From JACVRW01 sp963808545 (GTDB lineage Bacteria > Actinomycetota > Thermoleophilia > Solirubrobacterales > Thermoleophilaceae), in assembly GCA_963808545.1 (NCBI GenBank), contig CAWEGB010000008.1:62001-126000 (forward strand): 64,000 nt of DNA, read 5' to 3'. Below, in pieces: positions 26,419 through 35,132 of the stretch. A program made the translations under genes and the position numbers. The notes under the pieces are model-generated. The model made no database searches. It saw nothing but the letters and a program-made list of their open reading frames with translations, and was not told the DNA's origin. How positions within the stretch are numbered: position 1 is the first letter of the stretch; each line of letters opens with the position of its first letter.

Positions 26419-27090
26419 ATGATCACCTCACCCGACAACGACAAGCTCAAGACCATCCGCAAGCTCCAGCAGAAGCGCTGGCGGGAGAAGCTCGGGCTGT
26501 TCGCGGCGGAGGGCGAGGACCTGATCGAGGCCGCGGCAACGGCGGACTGGCGACCCGAGTTCGTGCTCCGCGCAGGGGCAGATGTGGAACCCGAGCTGCT
26601 GGACGCGGTGAGCACGCTGGCCTCCGGCACCCGGGTGATCGGCGTGTACCCCCAACGCCGGGCGGAGCCCGAGGGCGGGCTGCTCGTGTACCTGCATGGA
26701 GTCGAAGACCCGGGCAACGTCGGGACGATCATCCGCTCCGCGCACGCCCTGGCGGACGCGACGGTCGTATTGGGACCCGGCTGCGCGGACCCGTACTCGG
26801 CGAAGGCGGTGCGGGCCTCGATGGGGTCGATCTTCGCGAAGCCCCCCGCCCGCGCCAACCTCGCCGAGATCCGCGGGCGCCCGCTGGCGCTCGATCCCCA
26901 CGCCGATCGCGACCTCGGCGACATCGACCTGTCGCCGCCGCTCGTGCTCGTGCTCGGATCGGAGCGAGGCGAGATCCCCGAAGGGCTGGAGGCGGCCCGC
27001 ATTCCGGTGGCCACCGATTCGCTCAACGTCGCCATGGCGGCCACCGTCGCCCTCTACGAGGCGGCAAATAGGATGGCCGCCGATGGCTGA
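26419..27090 (+). CDS. TrmH/SpoU-family RNA 2'-O-methyltransferase
   Basis: 223 residues. An N-terminal substrate-binding part (KTIRKLQQKRWREKLGLFAAEGEDLI) resembles the L30e-like domain of SpoU methylases. The SPOUT knot carries motif 1 (NVGTIIRSAHAL), motif 2 (VLGSERGEIP) and motif 3 (DSLNVAMAATVALYE). It uses S-adenosylmethionine to methylate a ribose in rRNA or tRNA. The ATG is only 3 nt after the terminator's T-run, so its own transcript must start very close to the start codon or arise by read-through. It overlaps pheS by 8 nt. Confidence 0.9.
   Translation: MITSPDNDKLKTIRKLQQKRWREKLGLFAAEGEDLIEAAATADWRPEFVLRAGADVEPELLDAVSTLASGTRVIGVYPQRRAEPEGGLLVYLHGVEDPGNVGTIIRSAHALADATVVLGPGCADPYSAKAVRASMGSIFAKPPARANLAEIRGRPLALDPHADRDLGDIDLSPPLVLVLGSERGEIPEGLEAARIPVATDSLNVAMAATVALYEAANRMAADG
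27069..27074 (+). promoter_or_regulatory. leaderless-type -10 box for pheS
   Basis: TAGGAT, 8 nt before the pheS ATG, inside the end of the methyltransferase gene. Confidence 0.4.
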
Positions 27091-28141
27091 CCTCCAGCAG
27101 CTTCGCGCCGAGGGCGAGGGCGCCATCCGCGCGGCCGGCTCCGCCGCCGAGCTCGAGGAGCTGCGCGTGCGCCTCCTGGGCCGCAAGTCGGAGCTGACCG
27201 CCACGCTGCGCTCGATCGGCGAGCTGCCTCCCGACCAGCGCGGACCGGTCGGCAAGCAGGCCAACGAGGTGCGCCAGGCGCTCGAGGCGCTGCTGGCCGA
27301 CCGGACCGAGCAGCTCGAGGCGACCGAGCTCGACCGCCGTCTTGCCGAGGACCGCATCGACGTGACCCTCCCGGGCGATCCGCCGCAGCCCGCCGGGCGG
27401 CTGCACCTCGTCTCGCAGATCCGGCGTCAGATGGAGGACGTCTTCGTCGGGCTGGGCTTCTCGGTGCTCGAGGGCCCCGAGATCGAGTACGGCTACTACA
27501 ACTTCACCGCGCTCAACCACCCGCCGGAGCATCCGGCCCGTAACCCGCGCGACACGTTCTACTTCGCCGAGCAGGTGCTGCTGCGGACCCACACCTCGCC
27601 CATGCAGGTCCGGGCGATGGAGGCGCAGGGCCCGCCGATCTACATCGTGGTGCCGGGGCGGGTCTACCGGCCCGACACCCCGGACGCCACCCACGTCCCG
27701 ATGTTCCATCAGCTCGAGGGCCTGGCCATCGACGAGGACATCACCCTGGCCGACCTCCAGGGCGTGCTGCTCGCCTTCGCCCGCCAGCTGTTCGGAGAGG
27801 ACACCCGCGTGCGCCTGCGGCCGGGCTACTTCCCGTTCACCGAGCCGAGCGTGGAGGTGGACGTGTCCTGCTTCCGCTGCGGTGGAACCGGCTGGGAGGG
27901 CTCTCAGCGCTGCGGTACGTGCAAGGGCGAGGCCTGGATCGAGATCCTCGGCTCCGGGATGGTCGACCCCAACGTGCTCGACTACGTGAAGGCCACGGGC
28001 TACGACAACGAGCGCGTGCAGGGCTTCGCCTTCGGGATGGGCATCGAGCGCATTGCCAGCGTGGTCTACGAGGTGCCCGACCTGCGCATGCTCTACGACA
28101 ACGACCTGCGCCTGCTGGAGCAGTTCGGGGCCGGCGCATGA
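27083..28141 (+). CDS. pheS: phenylalanyl-tRNA synthetase alpha subunit
   Basis: 352 residues. N-terminal coiled coil (to ~90; GRKSELTATLRSIGELP), then the class II core: QIRRQMEDVFVGLGFSVLEGPEIE (motif 1), RDTFYF, THTSPMQVRAM, PGRVYRPDTPDATHVPMFHQLEGL (motif 2) and GFAFGMGIERIA (motif 3). An insertion with CFRCGG and CGTCKG (four Cys) could bind zinc, as in some bacterial PheS. It works with PheT as an alpha2-beta2 enzyme. Confidence 0.97.
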   Translation: MADLQQLRAEGEGAIRAAGSAAELEELRVRLLGRKSELTATLRSIGELPPDQRGPVGKQANEVRQALEALLADRTEQLEATELDRRLAEDRIDVTLPGDPPQPAGRLHLVSQIRRQMEDVFVGLGFSVLEGPEIEYGYYNFTALNHPPEHPARNPRDTFYFAEQVLLRTHTSPMQVRAMEAQGPPIYIVVPGRVYRPDTPDATHVPMFHQLEGLAIDEDITLADLQGVLLAFARQLFGEDTRVRLRPGYFPFTEPSVEVDVSCFRCGGTGWEGSQRCGTCKGEAWIEILGSGMVDPNVLDYVKATGYDNERVQGFAFGMGIERIASVVYEVPDLRMLYDNDLRLLEQFGAGA

Positions 28142-30573
28142 GGGTTCCGCACGCGTGGCTGCGCTCCTACTGCGATCCCGGGCTGTCGGCCGCGGCGACC
28201 GCCGACGCCCTCACGATGGCGGGCGTCAAGCTCGAGCGCCTGCACCGCGCCGGGGTGGGCGACCCCGCCGCGTTCCTCACCGGGCGGGTGCTTCGGTCCG
28301 AGCGGCATCCCAACGCCGACCGGCTGAGCGTGTGTGTGGTCGACGTGGGCCGTGTCGAGCCGCAGACGATCGTCTGCGGGGCGCCGAACGTGGCGGCGGG
28401 CCAGACCGTGGCCGTGGCCCTGCCGGGCGCGATCATGCCGGACGGCACGGAGCTGGGTGAGGCCGAGCTGCGCGGGGTCAGGTCGAGCGGGATGATCCTG
28501 GCCGAGGACGAGGTGGGCATCGGCGAGGACCACGCCGGCATCATGGTCCTGTCCGGCGAGCTCCCGGTGGGAGCGCCGTTGGCCGACCACCTGCCGATCG
28601 CCGACGAGGTGCTCGAGCTGGAGATCACCCCCAACCGCCCGGACACGATGGCGGTCTACGGCGTGGCCCGCGAGGTGCACGCCATCACCGGCGCTCCTCT
28701 GGCCGACGATCCCGGCGCCGCCGATGCGGAGCCCGCGGGAGACGACCGGGCCGACGACCACGTGTCGATCGAGATCGATCCCGAGATCTGCCTGCGCTTC
28801 ACGGCGCGCGTGTACGAGGACGTACAGATCGGTCCGTCGCCGCTGTGGCTCAAGCAGCGGCTGACGGCCGCCGGCCAGCGCCCGATCTCGAACGTGGTGG
28901 ACATCACCAACTACGCGATGCTGGCCACCGGACAGCCGCTGCACGCCTTCGACCTCGACCGGGTGCGCGGGTCGCGCATCGTGGTGCGCCGCGCGGCCGA
29001 GGGCGAGACGATGACCACGCTGGACGACGTGGAACGCAGCTTCAGCTCCGACGCCGCGCTGGTGTGCGACGCCGAGGGACCCAGCGGGATCGCCGGGATC
29101 ATGGGCGGCCAGATCTCCGAGGTCTCGGATCAGACCACCAGGGTGCTGATGGAGGCCGCCACCTGGGTCGGCCCCAACATCATGCGCACCTCGAAGGTCC
29201 TGGGCCTGCGCACCGAGGCCTCGGCTCGCTTCGAGAAGCAGCTTCACCCCGACCTGGCGATGGCCGGACAGCGGCTGGCGGCACGGCTGATGGTCGACCT
29301 CTGCGGCGCCCGCCTGGTGCCGGGAACGGTGGACGTGTACCCCGAGCCGCTCGAGCCGCGGGTGGTTGGCCTGCGACTGGAGCGCATGGAGCGCCTGCTG
29401 GGCGAGCAGATCCCCGTCGAGCGCGTGGATGAGATCCTCGCCAGGCTCGGATTCGAGGCGGAGGAAGGCGGATGGCGCGTGCCCTACTGGCGTGACGCCG
29501 ACGTCCGGCGCGAGGCCGATCTGATCGAGGAGGTGGCCCGCATCCACGGGCTCGACCGGCTGCCCACCACGCTTCCCGCCCGCACCGAGGCGGTGGGCCG
29601 GCTGACCCCCGCACAGCGACTGCGCCGGCGGGTCGAGGACCTGCTGCGCGACCGCGGCCTGCACGAGTGCATCGCCTACAGCTTCACTTCCGCGGAGGCA
29701 CTGCGACGGCTGCGACTGACCGGCGAACCGGTGCTCGAGCTCGACAATCCGCTGTCCGAGGAGCAGAGCCTGATGCGCCCGCTGCTGCTTCCCGGCCTGC
29801 TCGACGCGGCGCGCCACAACGCCGCGCACGGCCACCCGGGCCAGGCACTGTTCGAGTCGGCCCACGTGTACCGGCCGCTTCCCGGCCCCGCCGGCAACGG
29901 CGCTGCCGCCGGTGAGGAGGCCTCTCCGCGCGGCGCGCTTCCGGCGCAGGAGAGGCACCACCTCGCCATGCTCATGACCGAGGCCGCCCCGGCGGGCTGG
30001 CGCAGTGCCGCCCGGGCCGCCGACTTCTACGCAGCCCGAGCACTGGTGGAGGCCCTGTTCGAGGTGGCCGAGGTTTCCTGGGAGGCCCATGACGGTGGGC
30101 CCGCGTTCCTGCACCCCGGCCGGGCGGCCACCATCGCTGCGGACGGTCGCGAGCTGGGCTGGCTCGGCGAGCTGCATCCGCTCGTGGTCAAGGCCTGGGA
30201 CCTGGCCGACCCGGTGTCGGGTTTCGAGCTCGACTTCGACGCGCTGCTCGAGCTGACCGGCGCCGGGGCGGGCGTCTACCGCGACGTGACGAGCTTCCCG
30301 GCCGTGCTCCAGGACATCGCCGTGGTGGTGGCCGACGACGTGCCCGCCCAGCGCATCGAGGAGGCGGTGCGCCGCGGAGGCGGCGACCTGCTCGGCCGGG
30401 TCAGCGTCTTCGACCTCTACCGGGGCGAGCAGGTGGAGGAGGGGAGCAAGTCGCTGGCGCTGAGGCTCGAGTTCCGCGCCGCCGACCGCACCCTCACCGA
30501 CGAGGAGGTCGCCGAGCGGCGCGCCGCGATCGAGCGCGAGCTCGAGACGCTGGGAGGACGGCTGCGTGCATGA
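28138..30573 (+). CDS. pheT: phenylalanyl-tRNA synthetase beta subunit
   Basis: 811 residues, starting MRVPHAWLRSYCDP at the ATGA overlap with pheS. Order: tRNA-binding (EMAP-like) domain with HPNADRLSVCVVDVG, B3/B4 editing domain (GFTARVY... and ISNVVDITNYAMLATGQPLHAFD), B5 (RVDEILARLGFE), the inactive class II fold and the C-terminal ferredoxin-like anticodon-binding domain (VSVFDLYRGEQVEEGSKSLALRLEF). Complete and in the normal position after pheS. The end overlaps argC by 8 nt. Confidence 0.97.
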   Translation: MRVPHAWLRSYCDPGLSAAATADALTMAGVKLERLHRAGVGDPAAFLTGRVLRSERHPNADRLSVCVVDVGRVEPQTIVCGAPNVAAGQTVAVALPGAIMPDGTELGEAELRGVRSSGMILAEDEVGIGEDHAGIMVLSGELPVGAPLADHLPIADEVLELEITPNRPDTMAVYGVAREVHAITGAPLADDPGAADAEPAGDDRADDHVSIEIDPEICLRFTARVYEDVQIGPSPLWLKQRLTAAGQRPISNVVDITNYAMLATGQPLHAFDLDRVRGSRIVVRRAAEGETMTTLDDVERSFSSDAALVCDAEGPSGIAGIMGGQISEVSDQTTRVLMEAATWVGPNIMRTSKVLGLRTEASARFEKQLHPDLAMAGQRLAARLMVDLCGARLVPGTVDVYPEPLEPRVVGLRLERMERLLGEQIPVERVDEILARLGFEAEEGGWRVPYWRDADVRREADLIEEVARIHGLDRLPTTLPARTEAVGRLTPAQRLRRRVEDLLRDRGLHECIAYSFTSAEALRRLRLTGEPVLELDNPLSEEQSLMRPLLLPGLLDAARHNAAHGHPGQALFESAHVYRPLPGPAGNGAAAGEEASPRGALPAQERHHLAMLMTEAAPAGWRSAARAADFYAARALVEALFEVAEVSWEAHDGGPAFLHPGRAATIAADGRELGWLGELHPLVVKAWDLADPVSGFELDFDALLELTGAGAGVYRDVTSFPAVLQDIAVVVADDVPAQRIEEAVRRGGGDLLGRVSVFDLYRGEQVEEGSKSLALRLEFRAADRTLTDEEVAERRAAIERELETLGGRLRA

Positions 30574-31537
30574 CGTGGCGGTGATCGGTGCGCGCGGCTT
30601 CGGTGGCGCGCTCTGCGCGCGGATCGTGGACCGGCACCCGTCGCTGCGGCTGGCCGCGGCCACCGCGCGCGACCGCGCCGGAGTCCGGCACGACGAGCTC
30701 TATGCCCGCTACGGCGTCGAGACGGTGCTCCAGGAGTTCGACCCGGATGCCATCGCGGGCAGCGCGGAGGCGGCGCTGGTGGCCTACCCGCACAAGGCCG
30801 CGGCCGGAGCGGTCAGCGCTCTGCGCGAGCGGGGGCTCAAGGTGGTCGACCTGTCCGCCGACTTCCGCCTCGACCAAAAGCGCTACGAGGAGTGGTACCA
30901 GCCGCACGAGGCGCCCGAGCTGCTGGGCGAGGCGGTCTACGGCCTGCCCGAGGCGCACCGCGACGAGATCCGCGCCTCGCAGCTGGTGGCCGGGCCAGGC
31001 TGCAACTCCACCGCGGCGCTGCTCGCGCTCCTGCCGCTCCGCGACCGGATCAGCGAGTCCGCCGTGGACATCAAGGCCGGCGTCTCCGGCGCCGGGCGCG
31101 AGGCGACCGACGAGACCCACTTCGTCTCCGTGGTGGACAACGTGAACGCCTACAAGGTGGAGGGCCATCGCCACACGGCCGAGCTCGAGCAGGAGCTGCC
31201 GGGGGTCCATTTCAGCTTCGTGACCCACCTGCTCCCGATCGACCAGGGCATTCTCGCCAGCTGCTACTCGATCCCGAGCGAGCCGATCACCGCGGAGGAG
31301 GCGCGCGAGCTGTTCGAGGACGCCTACGCGGACGAGCCGTTCGTGCACGTGACCGGCGACCCGCCGCGCACCCGCGACGTGCGCGACACCAACGGCGCCC
31401 GGGTGCAGGTCACGGTCGTGAACGAGCGCGTGCTCAGCTTCTGCGCGATCGACAATCTGTGGAAGGGCGCCGCCGGACAGGCCGTGCAGGACCTCAACCT
31501 GATGCTGGGGCTGCCCGAGACGGAGGGACTGGAGTGA
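30566..31537 (+). CDS. argC: N-acetyl-gamma-glutamyl-phosphate reductase
   Basis: 323 residues from a GTG. Third step of arginine synthesis: NADPH-dependent reduction of N-acetylglutamyl phosphate to the semialdehyde. N-terminal Rossmann motif GARGFGGALCARI, catalytic Cys in AGPGCNSTAALLAL, and the C-terminal IDNLWKGAAGQAVQDLNLMLG. First gene of argC-J-B-D, all overlapping by 4-10 nt, hence one transcript with pheST. Confidence 0.95.
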   Translation: MHDVAVIGARGFGGALCARIVDRHPSLRLAAATARDRAGVRHDELYARYGVETVLQEFDPDAIAGSAEAALVAYPHKAAAGAVSALRERGLKVVDLSADFRLDQKRYEEWYQPHEAPELLGEAVYGLPEAHRDEIRASQLVAGPGCNSTAALLALLPLRDRISESAVDIKAGVSGAGREATDETHFVSVVDNVNAYKVEGHRHTAELEQELPGVHFSFVTHLLPIDQGILASCYSIPSEPITAEEARELFEDAYADEPFVHVTGDPPRTRDVRDTNGARVQVTVVNERVLSFCAIDNLWKGAAGQAVQDLNLMLGLPETEGLE

Positions 31538-32763
31538 ACGAGGTCATCTCCTTCTTCCGCTCCCGCTGGGTGGACAGCCCGGTGCACGCCGGCGAGCTGC
31601 CCGACCACGAACTGCCCACCGGCTACCGCGCCGCCGGCGTGGCGGCGGGCATCAAGCCCGACGGACTCGACGTGGGGGTGCTGGTCTCCGACTCGCCGGC
31701 CACGGTGTCGGCCGTGCGCTTCACCAGTAACGCCCGTGTCGGCGCCCCGGTGATCGTCTCGCGCCTGGCCGAGCTCGGCGTGTTGCGAGCGGTGGCCGTC
31801 AACTCCGGCTGCTCGAACGTGGGCGACGGGCAGCGCGGCCTCGACACGGCGGCGGCGATGCAGTCGGCCGCGGCGGCCAAGCTGGGGCTCGAGCCCGGAC
31901 GCGTGGCCGTGGCCTCCACCGGCGTGATCGGGGTGGAGCTGCCGCGCGACCGGGTGGTGGCCGGGGTGGAGAGCGCGTGCGACGCGCTCGGGCTCGAGGC
32001 AGAGGCCTTCTCCGAGGCAATCCTCACCAGCGACGCCGGGCCCAAGCGGGCCTGCCTCCAGGTGCACCTGTCCGGCGGGGCGGTGCGGCTGTCCGCCCAG
32101 GCCAAGGGCGCGGGGATGATCTCGCCGCGCTTCGCCACGATGTTCTGCTTCGTGCAGACGGACGCCGTGCTCGAGCAGGAGACGCTCGAGCTCCTCACGG
32201 GCGTGTGCGTCAGGCGCTCGTTCGACCGCATCTCAGTCGACGGGCAGCTGTCCACGAGCGACACGGTGGTGGCGATGGCCAACGGCCACTCCGGGGTGGG
32301 CGTGGAGCCCGAGAGCGACGATGAGCTGCGGCTCGGCGAGGCCATGGACGCCCTGCTGCGCCAGCTGGCGCTCGACATCGTGGCCGACGGGGAGGGTGCG
32401 CGGCGCGTGGGGCGTATCGTGGTGGAGGGGCGGCCCGATGCCGTGGAGCCCGTGGCCCGGGCCATCGCCAACTCGCCGCTCGTGAAGGCGGCGCTGCACG
32501 GCGGCGACCCCAACTTCGGCCGCATCCTGCAGGCGGCGGGCGCGGTATGGCCCGACGACGAGCCGTTCATCGCCGACCTCGAGATCGAGGGTCATCAGGT
32601 CGTGTCCGCCGGCGAGGTGGTCGAGCCCGCGCCCGCGGAGCTGGTGAGCGGCCCCGAGGTGGAGTACCGCCTGACCATGCCCGGCGAGGGCGGGGAGACC
32701 GAGGTCTTCTTCTCCGATCTTTCGCCCGCGTACGTGGACTACAACGCGAGCTACACGTCGTGA
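31534..32763 (+). CDS. argJ: bifunctional ornithine acetyltransferase/N-acetylglutamate synthase
   Basis: 409 residues from a GTG. ArgJ moves the acetyl group from N-acetylornithine to glutamate, recycling it. The self-cleavage site is visible: AKGAGMISPRFATMFCFVQTDA, with the nucleophile Thr in ATM that becomes the first residue of the beta chain. Downstream SFDRISVDGQLSTSDT and GGDPNFGRI are family hallmarks. Whether the acetyl-CoA-dependent activity is also present cannot be told. No separate argA/argE is seen nearby. Confidence 0.95.
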   Translation: MNEVISFFRSRWVDSPVHAGELPDHELPTGYRAAGVAAGIKPDGLDVGVLVSDSPATVSAVRFTSNARVGAPVIVSRLAELGVLRAVAVNSGCSNVGDGQRGLDTAAAMQSAAAAKLGLEPGRVAVASTGVIGVELPRDRVVAGVESACDALGLEAEAFSEAILTSDAGPKRACLQVHLSGGAVRLSAQAKGAGMISPRFATMFCFVQTDAVLEQETLELLTGVCVRRSFDRISVDGQLSTSDTVVAMANGHSGVGVEPESDDELRLGEAMDALLRQLALDIVADGEGARRVGRIVVEGRPDAVEPVARAIANSPLVKAALHGGDPNFGRILQAAGAVWPDDEPFIADLEIEGHQVVSAGEVVEPAPAELVSGPEVEYRLTMPGEGGETEVFFSDLSPAYVDYNASYTS

Positions 32764-33602
32764 AGCGCGACGTCGCCACGCTCCTCGAGGCGCTGCCCTA
32801 CATCCGCGAGTACCACGGGGAGACGGTGGTGATCAAGTACGGGGGCGCGGCGATGACCGACCCTGCGCTCAAGGAGGACTTCGCCCGCGACGTGGTGCTC
32901 CTCAAGTACGTGGGCATGAACCCGGTGGTGGTGCACGGCGGAGGGCCGGACATCACCCGCTACATGGAGCGGCTCGGCATGGAGGTCAGGTTCGTGGAGG
33001 GCCTGCGCGTGTCCGACGAGGCCACGGTCGAGGTGGCAAAGATGGTGCTGGTCGGCAAGCAGAACAAGGACATAGTCCTGCTGCTGGGCCGCCACGGGCA
33101 GCCGGCGGTGGGGCTGTGCGGCGACGACGGCCGGCTGTTCACGGTCAGGAAGCGCCTGGCCGGGGAGACCGACGTGGGCTTCGTGGGCGACATCGAGCGG
33201 GTGGACGCCGGCGTGCTCAACCACATCGCCGCCGACTACATCCCGGTGATCGCCTCGGTGGGCGCGGACGCCGAGGGCCGCTCCTACAACGTCAACGCGG
33301 ACGCCGCGGCGGCCGCGGTGGCCGAGGCGCTCGGCGCGTTCAAGGTGATGTTCCTCACCGACGTGGAGGGCTGGCGCGCCAACCCGGACGACCCGGCGAG
33401 CCGCGTGTCCGAGGCCACGGCCGCGGACGTGCGCGCGAGCCTTGCGGAGACGAGCGGCGGCATGCGGCCCAAGCTCGAGGCCTGCGTGCACGCGCTCGAG
33501 TCCGGAGTGTCGAACGCGTACATCATCGACGGCCGCCTGCCGCACTCGCTCCTGCTCGAGCTGTTCACCGACGAGGGCATCGGGACCAAGCTGTGGCCCT
33601 AG
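32760..33602 (+). CDS. argB: acetylglutamate kinase
   Basis: 280 residues from a GTG overlapping the argJ stop. Amino acid kinase fold: VVIKYGGAAM (phosphate loop), VVVHGGGPDI, GLCGDDGRLF, NVNADAAAAAVAEAL, MFLTDVEGW, GGMRPKLEACVHALESGV. It phosphorylates N-acetylglutamate, the committed step. It has an N-terminal helix (KRDVATLLEALPYIREYHG), as in the arginine-inhibited hexameric type. Confidence 0.96.
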   Translation: MKRDVATLLEALPYIREYHGETVVIKYGGAAMTDPALKEDFARDVVLLKYVGMNPVVVHGGGPDITRYMERLGMEVRFVEGLRVSDEATVEVAKMVLVGKQNKDIVLLLGRHGQPAVGLCGDDGRLFTVRKRLAGETDVGFVGDIERVDAGVLNHIAADYIPVIASVGADAEGRSYNVNADAAAAAVAEALGAFKVMFLTDVEGWRANPDDPASRVSEATAADVRASLAETSGGMRPKLEACVHALESGVSNAYIIDGRLPHSLLLELFTDEGIGTKLWP

Positions 33603-34729
33603 AACAGCTGCAGTCCACCGAGCGTCGGGCCGTGATGGGCACCTACGTGCGCAACCCGGTGGAGTTCGTGCGCGGAGAGGGAACCCGCCTGTGGGACGAC
33701 GAGGGCGAGGAGTATCTCGACTTCCTGGCCGGCATCTCGGTGGCGCAGCTCGGTCACTGCCACCCCGCCGTGGTCGAGGCGGTGCGCGAGCAGGCCGGAC
33801 GGCTCATGCACGTGGGCAACCTCTACTACACCGAGCCCGGAATGCGGCTCGCGGGCCTGCTGTCCGAGCACTCGCTGGGCGGCAAGGTGTTCCTGTGCAA
33901 CTCGGGCACGGAGGCCATCGAGTGCGCCCTCAAGCTGGCCCGGCGCCACAAGCCCGGCGGCGACTTCGTGGTCCTCGAGGGCGGCTTCCACGGTCGCACC
34001 ATGGGTGCGCTCTCAGCCACGCCGCAGGAGCCCAAGCAGGCACCCTTCGCGCCGCTCGTGCCCGGGTTTCGCGTGGCGCCCCGCGACGGCCCGCTGCCCG
34101 TGGACGAGCGCACCGCGGCGGTGTTGATCGAGCCGATTCAGGGTGAGGGCGGCATCCACCCGATCGATCCGCAGCTGCTGGCGGACGCCCGCTCGGCGTG
34201 CGACCAGCACGGCGCCCTGCTGATCTTCGACGAGATCCAGTGCGGCATGGGTCGGACGGGCACGCTCTGGGCCTGGCAGCAGCTGGGCGTCACGCCGGAC
34301 GTGATGACGGTGGCCAAGGGCCTGGGCGGCGGGCTGCCGGTGGGCGCGTGCGTGACCAGCCCCGCCTACAACGAAGTGCTGCGCCCAGGCGACCACGGTT
34401 CCACGTTCGCCGGTGGGCCGGTCATAGCCGCGGCCGCGACCGTGGTGCTCGACACCGTGAGCCACAAGGCCTTCCTGGACGACGTGTCCGCCAAGGGCGA
34501 GCGGCTCGCCGCGGGGCTGGGCGACCTCGGCCTGGACGTGCGCGGCCTGGGGCTGATGCTGGCCTTCGCGTGCGACGACGGGCCCGCCCTGGCCCGCCGT
34601 CTGCTGCTCGAGCAGCGGCTCGTGGTCAACGCCACCGGCCCGGACACGGTCCGGCTTCTGCCGCCGCTGACGGTCTCGGACGAGGAGATCGACGAAGCGG
34701 TGGCCCGGATCGGCCGGGCGCTCAGCTGA
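33593..34729 (+). CDS. argD: acetylornithine aminotransferase
   Basis: 378 residues from a GTG overlapping argB by 10 nt. Class III PLP aminotransferase: YLDFLAGISVAQLGHCHP, FLCNSGTEAIECALKLAR, GGFHGRTMGALSAT, LIFDEIQCGMGRTG (cofactor Asp), and TVAKGLGGGLPVGA with the Schiff-base Lys. It makes N-acetylornithine. In many actinobacteria argF follows; here the next gene is an opposite-strand remnant, and argG comes after that. Confidence 0.95.
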   Translation: MALEQLQSTERRAVMGTYVRNPVEFVRGEGTRLWDDEGEEYLDFLAGISVAQLGHCHPAVVEAVREQAGRLMHVGNLYYTEPGMRLAGLLSEHSLGGKVFLCNSGTEAIECALKLARRHKPGGDFVVLEGGFHGRTMGALSATPQEPKQAPFAPLVPGFRVAPRDGPLPVDERTAAVLIEPIQGEGGIHPIDPQLLADARSACDQHGALLIFDEIQCGMGRTGTLWAWQQLGVTPDVMTVAKGLGGGLPVGACVTSPAYNEVLRPGDHGSTFAGGPVIAAAATVVLDTVSHKAFLDDVSAKGERLAAGLGDLGLDVRGLGLMLAFACDDGPALARRLLLEQRLVVNATGPDTVRLLPPLTVSDEEIDEAVARIGRALS

Positions 34730-35097
34730 CGCGCCGCGCTACCCAGACCTCCTCGCCCGGCCAGCGCCGGGCCCAGCCGCGCACGAGGTAGAAGCGCTGC
34801 TCGTCCTCGGCGCCCTCGGGCGCCCACAGCTCGTGCAGCGCCTCCACCTCGAACCCGGTGTCGCGCAGCAGCGCCAGCATCTCGCCATGGGGGAGGTGCC
34901 AGTCCGGTGCCTCCTCGCCGGGCCAGTCGATTCGGTGAAGGCCGAACTGGGGCCGCTCGAGGTGCTCGCCCGCCGGGTCGTCCGAGTCCGGGGAGCACAG
35001 CATCGAGATCACCGAGTTGCACAGGAAGATCAGCCGCCCCCCGGGGCGCAGCAGGCGGTGGGCCTCGGGTGCTCCGACAGGTCCACGGCGCGGCCAA
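34722..35097 (-). pseudogene. class I SAM-dependent methyltransferase, internal deletion
   Basis: The C-terminal ~115 residues are well kept: EAHRLLRPGGRLIFLCNS, WHLPHGEMLALLRDTGFEVEALHEL and RWPGEEVWVARRVS. Just upstream, in another frame, lies the short piece GRAVDLSEHP, which resembles the motif I-II region (VDLSEHP) normally found ~60 residues earlier. So the middle of the SAM-binding domain and everything before it are missing. The remnant overlaps the argD stop and sits in the place where argF is often found. Confidence 0.7.
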
Positions 35098-35117
35098 GTA
35101 GAACAGGATCGCTCCGA

Positions 35118-35123
35118 TAGGGT
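35118..35123 (+). promoter_or_regulatory. leaderless-type -10 box for argG
   Basis: TAGGGT, 9 nt before the TTG start of argG, no Shine-Dalgarno sequence. argG therefore seems separately transcribed from argCJBD. Confidence 0.5.
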
Positions 35124-35132
35124 CAAGCGCCC

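Noticed and set aside
28093..30663. An 856-residue open frame antisense to pheT
   Set aside because: No start signal or motif; it results from codon bias on the opposite strand.
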